Of a stretch of DNA of 10,657 bases, positions 6,079 to 10,657 are shown one piece after another. Numbering within the stretch: position 1 is the stretch's first letter; each line of letters starts with the position of its first letter. The translations under genes and the position numbers were made by a program. The notes beneath the pieces were generated by a model that was not told the origin of the DNA, searched no databases, and was given only the letters and a program-made list of their open reading frames with translations. This DNA is from JBBQNY01 sp038330365 (GTDB lineage: Bacteria > Pseudomonadota > Gammaproteobacteria > Xanthomonadales > Ahniellaceae): the NCBI GenBank assembly GCA_038330365.1, contig JBBQNY010000092.1, positions 1-10,657 of the forward strand, read 5' to 3'.

Positions 6079-6250
6079 GGCCCGCGGTGGCCTTCCGTTC
6101 ATTCCGAGGCAGCCAATGGCGCGTGTTTTTGCGTCACCATTGTCACCGTTCGCGGCAAGCCCGCGGCCAACCGGGCACCCTCGCGAGTTCCCACCGACCC
6201 GCCTCGGGCGCCAGAAAGCCGCCCGATGGCGATGTTCGAAGTGCCAGCCG

Positions 6251-6279
6251 TGGACGCACGGCCCCGGAGATTCCATAAT
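6251..6279 (+). promoter_or_regulatory. Candidate sigma-70 promoter of speD
   Basis: TGGACG (6251-6256, 4 of 6) and CATAAT (6274-6279, 5 of 6) are spaced by 17 bases. Transcription would begin near 6286, leaving a leader of about 75 bases before speD. Confidence 0.5.
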
Positions 6280-6361
6280 GCGCGCCCATTCGGCGCAGCT
6301 TACGCTGACGTCGGCACCCACCGCGCCTCGCGCGTCGCTCGCGCCCCGGAGTTCGCCGACC

Positions 6362-7153
6362 ATGGTCAAACCCTTGCCCCGACTGAAGCTGCAGGGCTTC
6401 AACAATCTCACCAAGGCGCTGTCGTTCAACATCTACGACATCTGCTACGCCGTCACCGACGAGCAGCAGCGCAACTACATCGAGTACATCGACGAGGCCT
6501 ACAACGCCGATCGCCTGACCTCGATCCTCGAGGAGGTGGCCGACATCATCGGCGCCAATATCCTCAACATCGCGCGCCAGGACTACGACCCGCAGGGCGC
6601 CAGCGTGACCATCCTGATCTCCGAAGAGCCCGTGATCGACAAGCGTGCGGCCGGCAGGGATGTCATTGCCGACGCCGTGGTCGCGCACATGGACAAGAGT
6701 CACATCACCGTCCACACCTATCCAGAGACGCACCCGCACAACGGCATCGCCACGTTCCGCGCCGATATTGATGTCGCCACCTGCGGTGTCATCTCGCCGC
6801 TGAAGGCCCTGAACCACCTGATCGAGAGCCTCGAGTCCGACATCGTGGTGATGGATTACCGCGTGCGCGGCTTCACGCGCGACGTGAAGGGGCGCAAGCA
6901 CTACATCGACCATCGCATCAACTCGATCCAGGAATACCTGTCGAGGCCGATCCGCAGCCGCTACGAGATGTTCGACGTCAACGTCTACCAGGAGAACATC
7001 TTCCATACCAAGATGCATCTCAAGGAGTTCGACCTCGACAACTACCTCTTTGAAGAGAAGGCGAAGAACCTTTCGTTCAAGGAGCGCATGCGCATCGAGA
7101 TGTCCCTCAAGCGCGAGATCGAAGAACTCTTCCACGCCCGCAACCTGACCTGA
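6362..7153 (+). CDS. speD: S-adenosylmethionine decarboxylase proenzyme, E. coli type
   Basis: SpeD decarboxylates S-adenosylmethionine to supply the aminopropyl group for spermidine. The 263-residue length matches the long gammaproteobacterial (class 1A) form. The proenzyme cleaves itself between Lys112 and Ser113 in the motif DKSHITVHTYPE, and the Ser becomes the pyruvoyl cofactor. The catalytic Cys141 lies in ATCGVISPLKAL. Other conserved stretches include ARQDYDPQGASVTILISEEP, DYRVRGFTRDVKG and FDVNVYQENIFHTKMHL. The ATG at 6362 (MVKPLPRL) matches the start I recall for Xanthomonas SpeD and has a GGAG 10 bases upstream; the open frame upstream is non-coding. No speE is in the window. REP sequence begins about 55 bases after the stop. 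Confidence 0.97.
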   Translation: MVKPLPRLKLQGFNNLTKALSFNIYDICYAVTDEQQRNYIEYIDEAYNADRLTSILEEVADIIGANILNIARQDYDPQGASVTILISEEPVIDKRAAGRDVIADAVVAHMDKSHITVHTYPETHPHNGIATFRADIDVATCGVISPLKALNHLIESLESDIVVMDYRVRGFTRDVKGRKHYIDHRINSIQEYLSRPIRSRYEMFDVNVYQENIFHTKMHLKEFDLDNYLFEEKAKNLSFKERMRIEMSLKREIEELFHARNLT

Positions 7154-7229
7154 GCCCACCCCGGGGCGTCCCGCGGTGCCCGTTGCCCGCCCGCGCGGAT
7201 GCTCTAGCGACCGTGTGAGGGGCTACTCG

Positions 7230-7257
7230 TGTAGGAGCGCGCTGGCGCGCGATGGCG
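7230..7257 (+). repeat. REP element 5, at the 3' side of the RAYT
   Basis: It matches the REP consensus with one change (CTGG in place of CTAG in the palindrome centre). It is preceded by the shared lead-in GCGACCGTGTG...GGCTACTCG (7208-7229). Bases 7258-7280 (CCATG, GTGCTTG, ACGTGACG) resemble the start of the short spacer found in the other REP pairs. Confidence 0.86.
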
Positions 7258-7313
7258 CCATGCGTGCTTGCAACGTGACGCCCGAGCGAAACAAGGCCGT
7301 ATCCGTTTCGACG

Positions 7314-7775
7314 TCAAAGCCATACCGCGTTCCAGTAGGGGTACGCCCGAACGCTTCGAACGATGCCGGCTCGCACTGGGTTGCCGATGATGTAGCGGGC
7401 AAGCGCAATCCGGTCATCCTCACGACGCAAAGCGCGATCGTGGAAGCCTCGTTGCCAGGTCTGCCCCGGCAAATTCTCGTGCACACGCATTGCCCGAGTG
7501 CACTTGGCCTTGATTCGGGCAACGAGTTCCGAGAGCCTGTCTCCTTGTCCGATCTCGAGCAACACATGGAAGTGATCTGGCATCAGCACCCAGCAGTTGT
7601 TGCGCGAGGTTCTCCAGTGATCGCCGCCGTCCAGAACCGCGGCGACCCTGCGCGCTCGTTCAAAGTCGCCGAATAGCGGCTGGCGCGCCTGGACCACCAC
7701 GGTCACCAGATACTGCGCACCTGGAATGGAATGTCGTCCGGTCCGCAGGCGATGCTGTCGAGGGTGCGCTTGCAT
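7314..7775 (-). CDS. REP-associated tyrosine transposase (RAYT, Y1 HUH family)
   Basis: The protein of 153 residues is a single-domain HUH nuclease. The metal-binding HUH motif is in LMPDHFHVLLE (His68, His70) and the catalytic tyrosine is Tyr128 in ARYIIGNPVRAGIV, both hallmarks of RAYTs. The WQRGFHDRALR segment is also typical. Such enzymes bind and nick single-stranded REP hairpins bearing GTAG, and are thought to spread REPs; they usually occur as one domesticated copy per family. The ATG at 7775 fits the usual N-terminus before RLRTGRHS. The frame extends to another ATG at 7850 that lies within REP 6 and would give 178 residues. No strong ribosome-binding site is seen. The 7775 start sits in a GCATGC hairpin. 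The coding frame has no stop or frameshift, so it looks intact. Confidence 0.88.
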   Translation of the reverse strand: MQAHPRQHRLRTGRHSIPGAQYLVTVVVQARQPLFGDFERARRVAAVLDGGDHWRTSRNNCWVLMPDHFHVLLEIGQGDRLSELVARIKAKCTRAMRVHENLPGQTWQRGFHDRALRREDDRIALARYIIGNPVRAGIVRSVRAYPYWNAVWL

Positions 7776-7800
7776 GCTCGAAGCATGCGGCAGGGCATGC
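7772..7800. repeat. GCATGC triplet forming a hairpin at the RAYT start
   Basis: GCATGC occurs at 7772-7777, 7783-7788 and 7795-7800. The first two pair around TCGAA. The likely RAYT start codon (7775-7773) is inside this stem, which could reduce its translation. Confidence 0.5.
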
Positions 7801-7844
7801 GAACCGCCCATCGGAAGTTGGCACCATTCGCCGTAGGAAATATC

Positions 7845-7872
7845 CGCCATCGCGCGCTAGCGCGCTCCTACA
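7845..7872 (-). repeat. REP element 6, at the 5' side of the RAYT
   Basis: It is a full consensus REP in the same orientation as the RAYT gene and opposite to REP 5, so the RAYT is enclosed by inverted REPs. Its ATGGCG tail provides the most upstream ATG of the RAYT frame (7850-7848). Confidence 0.88.
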
Positions 7873-7910
7873 AAGGCGTGAGGGGCTTGCGACCGTGTGG
7901 GGGCTACTCG

Positions 7911-7938
7911 TGTAGGAGCGCGCTAGCGCGCGATGGCG
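7911..7938 (+). repeat. REP element 7
   Basis: Identical to REP 1. It is preceded by the lead-in GCGACCGTGTGGGGGCTACT and followed by the conserved spacer with GGCTTGGGACGTGAGGCGTGG. Confidence 0.88.
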
Positions 7939-7976
7939 CCATGGTGGCTTGGGACGTGAGGCGTGGATGTGCATGA

Positions 7977-8004
7977 CGCCAGCGCGCGCAAGCGCGCTCC
8001 TACA
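7977..8004 (-). repeat. REP element 8, inverted
   Basis: It matches the inverted REP with CGCCAGC in place of CGCCATC and a changed palindrome centre (CAAG). It forms the second arm of a REP pair with REP 7. Confidence 0.86.
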
Positions 8005-8045
8005 GGGGCGTGCGGGTGCTCTTGCGACCGTGTGGGGGCTACTCG

Positions 8046-8073
8046 TGTAGGAGCGCGCTAGCGCGCTCCTACA
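8046..8073. repeat. REP element 9, perfect 28-base palindrome
   Basis: The head TGTAGGAGCGCGCT (8046-8059) is followed directly by its exact reverse complement (8060-8073). It thus has a GTAG head on both strands and no GATGGCG tail, as if two inverted REP heads had fused by loss of both tails and the spacer. It begins 135 bases after REP 7, keeping the array period. The oleC stop is 72 bases further on. Confidence 0.88.
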
Positions 8074-8144
8074 GGGGGTTGCGTGCGATGTGGGGCCTCG
8101 TGCGAGGGCGCCTTCAGGTGCGGTGCTGCGTGCTCGTGGTGCCG

Positions 8145-9959
8145 CTAACCGCGCGTGAGGCGGCGGGCAGCCCAATGTGCGAGTCGGGCACGATCGATCT
8201 TGGAATTGTGGCGGGTATCGACCGGGAACGTCGGATGGAAGAGGATGTCATCGATCGCGCGCGTATGCGCGAACTGCGTGCACAATCGTCGCGCCACGGT
8301 TTCAATGCGCACGCGATCCAGAACGCGCGCTCCCGGCATCAACTGCAGCACCAGCACCGGTCTCTCGGTATCGCGTGCCGTTGAAAAATCTGCAGAGCCG
8401 ACCAGGAAGCCAGCGTCAGCTGCGTGCTGCGCTTGCGGCGCTTGCGGCATGGGCATCGCGACGACGGCCGGCGAGCGGCCGCGTTTCGCGATCGCGCGCG
8501 CCTGCCCACGCAGCCGTACTCCCAGGGGATCACGCACGCTCACACCGACCAATGCAGCGCGTCGCACACCATCGATGGCGTTGAAGATGGGCTCCACCTG
8601 TTCGGTGTAGAGATCGCCCGCCGCCGCACGCACGCGCTGACCCATGCGGCCGCAGAACCAGAGGCGGCCTTCGGCATCGAAATAGCCGACATCCCCCATG
8701 CGATGCACGATGCGTTCGCTGCCGTCGGCCATCACTTCGCGGATCTTGGCGAGACGTGTGGCCGCGTTGCGGTTGAAGTAGGCCTCGGTGGTGGTCGGGC
8801 CGCTCACGGTGATTTCGCCGACAACACCGTCCGGCAGCACCGACGCGTCACGCCACTCCGTGATCGCGTCCTCGCGGATCGCAATGATGCGAACGTCATT
8901 GGGCGGCACTGGTCGCCCGACGCAGGTTCCCGCGCCGGCTTCGGTAACAGCGCGCGTGGATTCGAGTTCACGTCCTTCGATCACCGCAACGGGCAGGCAT
9001 TCGGTGGCGCCGTACGGCGTCCAGATCTCCGCGTCGCGCGGCAACAGTTCGCGCATTGCGGCCACGGTGCGCGCGGGCACCGGCGCTCCGGCGGAGAGGA
9101 TGCGCCTGACGCCCGGCATCTCGGCGTCGTGCTTGACCAGCACCTCGAGCAGAGCAGGCGATCCGAACAGTTGCGTGACACCGAAGCGTTCGATCGCCTC
9201 GAAGAGTCGCGCGGCATTCGCGCGCCCCGGTTTCGCGGGATCCATGTCGGGCACCACGGAGGTCAGACCCAGCGCCGGGTCGAACAAGGCAAAGGGCGGG
9301 AAGGTCGGCAGATCGACGCCTCCCGGCACGATGCCAAACGCATCGCGCAGCATCTCGACCTGCGCCAGGAAGTGCCGGTGCCGGTAGACCACGCCCTTGG
9401 GCACGCCGGTGGCACCGGATGTGAAAAGGATCGCTGCCATGTCGTCCGCGCCGGTGGGAGGCAGCTCGCCGCCCACCAGGAAGCCGAGGTCTTCGACTTC
9501 GGTCAGCGTCGGTCCGCCATAGCCGCCGCGACCGACCCACACCTTGAGCGTCGCGGTCGGCGCCCAGCGCAGCAGCGTGCGCGCTGCCTGCGCCAGCGGA
9601 ATGCCGATAAAGGCATGCGGTTCGGCCTCGCCCAGACAGGCGCGCAGCGCGCGGCGGTCGATGCCCGGATCCACCAGTACCGGCACCGCGCCTGCCTTGA
9701 ACAGCGCAAACATGAGAACGAAAAATTCGGGGCTCGGCCGCACCATCAGCACGGCGCGCATGCCGGGCACGAGCCCGATCGCGCCGAGGCCCCGGGCAAT
9801 CGCGTCGCTGCGCTGATCGAGTTCGCGGAACGTCAGCACCTCGTCGTAGCGTGCGAAGCCGTCGCTGCCGCGTGTGCCGGGACAGCGCAGCGCAACTTCC
9901 GCGCCGCGCCGTTTCGCCGCCGCCGTCAGCGTCTGCGCGATGTTGCTCCACACCGTCAT
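8145..9959 (-). CDS. oleC: OleC-type beta-lactone synthetase (AMP-dependent synthetase family)
   Basis: This 604-residue adenylate-forming enzyme has the P-loop TSGATGVPKG (180-189), YGATE (316-320), the GDVGYFDAEGRLWFCGR hinge segment (422-438) and a C-terminal HNSKIDR with the catalytic-type Lys588. The N-terminal VRPSPEFFVLMFALFKAGAVPVLVDPG stretch is characteristic of OleC. In olefin biosynthesis OleC converts the beta-hydroxy acid made by OleA and OleD into a beta-lactone, using ATP. The upstream gene encodes OleB, the next enzyme, which supports this over a general acyl-CoA ligase. Oddities: about 50 extra residues in the C-terminal domain (roughly 478-530), rich in Ala, Gln and Pro, with a tandem PQA encoded by a 9-base direct repeat; and only a weak ribosome-binding site. 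Confidence 0.9.
   Translation of the reverse strand: MTVWSNIAQTLTAAAKRRGAEVALRCPGTRGSDGFARYDEVLTFRELDQRSDAIARGLGAIGLVPGMRAVLMVRPSPEFFVLMFALFKAGAVPVLVDPGIDRRALRACLGEAEPHAFIGIPLAQAARTLLRWAPTATLKVWVGRGGYGGPTLTEVEDLGFLVGGELPPTGADDMAAILFTSGATGVPKGVVYRHRHFLAQVEMLRDAFGIVPGGVDLPTFPPFALFDPALGLTSVVPDMDPAKPGRANAARLFEAIERFGVTQLFGSPALLEVLVKHDAEMPGVRRILSAGAPVPARTVAAMRELLPRDAEIWTPYGATECLPVAVIEGRELESTRAVTEAGAGTCVGRPVPPNDVRIIAIREDAITEWRDASVLPDGVVGEITVSGPTTTEAYFNRNAATRLAKIREVMADGSERIVHRMGDVGYFDAEGRLWFCGRMGQRVRAAAGDLYTEQVEPIFNAIDGVRRAALVGVSVRDPLGVRLRGQARAIAKRGRSPAVVAMPMPQAPQAQHAADAGFLVGSADFSTARDTERPVLVLQLMPGARVLDRVRIETVARRLCTQFAHTRAIDDILFHPTFPVDTRHNSKIDRARLAHWAARRLTRG
8431..8448. repeat. 9-base tandem repeat inside the oleC insert
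   Basis: GCTTGCGGC occurs twice in direct succession. On the coding (minus) strand it encodes the doubled PQA in the extra Ala/Pro-rich segment of OleC, so replication slippage may have helped to make that segment. Confidence 0.7.
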
Positions 9960-10007
9960 CGCAACGCGCTCATGGACCGCTGCTGGCGCTTCGTGGCCCG
10001 TCCAGTA

Positions 10008-10040
10008 CCGTTCGTGGTGAGCCGGTCGAACGATGCACGG
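10008..10040. repeat. CCGTTCGTGGTGAGC...GTCGAAC repeat
   Basis: The sequence CCGTTCGTGGTGAGCCGG followed by TCGAACG resembles a widespread intergenic repeat that in full form ends with the complement of its start. Here the right arm has decayed to CGATGCACGG, leaving GTTCG (10010-10014) and CGAAC (10027-10031) as the core stem. Confidence 0.55.
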
Positions 10041-10123
10041 CGCGGCCTGGGAATTGCGGCGCGTGCGTCCGGTCGCGAGTTGCGCTGCGGCGAGGATCGG
10101 ATCGGCGCGGCGCGGTGGGGCAG

Positions 10124-10178
10124 CCCCTCACCCGTCGCTGCGCGCCACCCTCTCCCCGTTGGCACGGGGAGAGGGAAA
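10124..10178. repeat. Third copy of the palindromic repeat, 11-base stem
   Basis: CCCCTCACCCG begins a copy of the family at 357-417. Its hairpin is CCCTCTCCCCG (10148-10158), loop TTGGCA, CGGGGAGAGGG (10165-10175). An A5 run follows on the plus strand. For minus-strand oleB transcription the U-run would precede the stem, so this is not a standard terminator of oleB. Confidence 0.75.
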
Positions 10179-10266
10179 AAGACGCGCATCGGCGTGGAGA
10201 GAAAATCTCTCGAGCACTGCGTAGGCAACGCTGCCTCACATGCGGCGCGATCGCGGCGGGGTGCGA

Positions 10267-10657
10267 TCACGTGCGATCCAGGAACTCGCGGATCGCAGGC
10301 ACCAGAACCTCGTGCTTGTCTTCCATCACGTAGTGACCGGCGTCCGGCCAGGCATGCACTTCCGCCTGCGGCAGCGCGCGCCGGAAGCCTTCGAGGAAAT
10401 GGTGATCGAAGACAAAATCCTCCAGCCCCCAGCCAATCAGCGCAGGTCGATCGGCGAACTCGCGCAATTGTTTTGCGGACGCCTCGACCCGTGCGTACGC
10501 GGCATCGTTCGGCGTGAGCGGAATGTCCTGCACGAAGCGCAACGTCGCGATGCGGCTCTGCCACGAGTTGTAGGGCGCAACATACGCGCGGCGCACATCC
10601 GCCGGCATCGAGCGCACCACACCCATGCGCGTGGCACCGACCGCGAAGGCGTTGAAA
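10267..10657 (-). CDS. oleB: OleB-type alpha/beta hydrolase (beta-lactone decarboxylase), C-terminal part
   Basis: The frame enters from the right edge (FNAFAVGATRMGVVR) and ends at TGA 10267-10269, giving about 129 residues. The cap-domain stretch RFVQDIPLTP, the GWGLEDFVFDHHFLEGF segment and the catalytic-His region WPDAGHYVMEDK fit the haloalkane-dehalogenase-like OleB family. OleB decarboxylates the beta-lactone made by OleC to the final cis-olefin and CO2. The nucleophile Asp lies outside the window. oleC follows downstream on the same strand after 307 repeat-rich bases, so co-transcription is possible but not shown. A general haloalkane dehalogenase is the alternative; the oleC neighbour makes OleB far more likely. 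Confidence 0.87.
   Translation of the reverse strand, partial: FNAFAVGATRMGVVRSMPADVRRAYVAPYNSWQSRIATLRFVQDIPLTPNDAAYARVEASAKQLREFADRPALIGWGLEDFVFDHHFLEGFRRALPQAEVHAWPDAGHYVMEDKHEVLVPAIREFLDRT

Larger units (their letters stand above)
6023..6361. other. Divergent clp-speD intergenic region
   Basis: This gap has no credible gene, although the speD frame stays open upstream through it. It contains candidate promoters for clp (6050-6078, minus) and speD (6251-6279, plus). It also has a direct repeat GTCACC at 6133-6138 and 6142-6147, 9 bases apart, which might be a protein-binding site. A GGAG at 6348-6351 is the speD ribosome-binding site, 10 bases before its ATG. Confidence 0.6.
9960..10266. 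other. oleB-oleC intergenic region with two repeat types
   Basis: No credible gene is seen. The 307 bases contain a GTTCG/CGAAC-type repeat (10008-10040) and a third copy of the palindromic family found before trpD (10124-10178). A minus-strand frame overlapping oleB stays open here and ends at TGA 9956-9958, overlapping the oleC ATG, but its sequence is not protein-like. Because oleB and oleC are usually close or fused, the gap may have grown by repeat insertion. A separate oleC promoter was not found. Confidence 0.6.

Noticed and set aside
5567..6361. N-terminal extension of speD by 265 codons
   Set aside because: It overlaps clp in antisense and has no family features; the family start MVKPLPRL is at 6362 with a ribosome-binding site.
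7176..7676. Plus-strand frame of 166 codons opposite the RAYT
   Set aside because: It begins in REP lead-in sequence and is antisense to the HUH transposase, which has its catalytic residues intact.
10148..10180. Rho-independent terminator
   Set aside because: The stem is strong but the T-run would lie on the wrong side for oleB; for plus-strand reading it is followed by A, not T.
8424..10517. Plus-strand open frame of 697 codons
   Set aside because: It is antisense to oleC and runs on into the repeat-rich gap; its composition is a high-GC shadow (Arg, His, Gly rich) with no recognisable motif, whereas oleC has all family motifs.
9956..10564. Minus-strand frame of 202 codons overlapping the oleC start by ATGA
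   Set aside because: It is an out-of-frame shadow of oleB running through repeats; the overlap with oleC appears to be chance.

Overview
The window is GC-rich bacterial chromosome, most likely from a gammaproteobacterium of the order Lysobacterales (Xanthomonadales). Three things point there: a Clp-type (CAP-like) regulator divergent from an E. coli-type speD near trpG-trpD-trpC, an arrangement I recall from Xanthomonas; olefin-type OleB and OleC; and a 'YSDGFE' stretch at the mature N-terminus of a secreted protein, a motif I associate with this order. The species cannot be named from the sequence.

Layout, left to right. 1-2319 (+): the 3' end of trpG, then trpD and trpC, overlapping by 4 bases. 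trpG and trpD are separated by 321 bases of palindromic repeat debris. 2320-3989 (+): an intergenic stretch with a strong CRP/Clp-like operator, then an exported serine hydrolase with class A beta-lactamase-like motifs. 4119-5017 (+): a 50-residue unknown protein translationally coupled to a PgpC-like HAD phosphatase. 5013-5277: a REP/BIME tandem array between convergent genes. 5315-6022 (-) clp and 6362-7153 (+) speD are divergent, with candidate promoters between them. 7208-8073: a REP-associated tyrosine transposase (RAYT) on the minus strand, flanked by REP elements of the same family as the 5013-5277 array. 8145-10657 (-): oleC and the 3' part of oleB, separated by 307 bases carrying two further repeat types.

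Functionally, trpGDC performs early tryptophan synthesis. SpeD supplies decarboxylated AdoMet for spermidine. Clp is a global regulator whose predicted operator lies upstream of the secreted hydrolase. OleB and OleC act at the end of long-chain olefin synthesis (beta-lactone formation, then decarboxylation). The gene for OleD, often found next to oleC, is not downstream of it; the REP/RAYT locus is there instead.

The most interesting structure is the REP/RAYT system. There are nine full or partial REP units of one family and one RAYT. The RAYT lies in the position that a spacer of about 38 bases occupies in the other REP pairs, which suggests that the short REP pairs are internally deleted, non-autonomous relatives of the RAYT element. 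One REP fragment supplies the stop codon of the HAD gene, another contains the first in-frame ATG of the RAYT reading frame, and one REP has become a perfect 28-base palindrome. No CRISPR, rRNA, tRNA, phage or defence system was seen.
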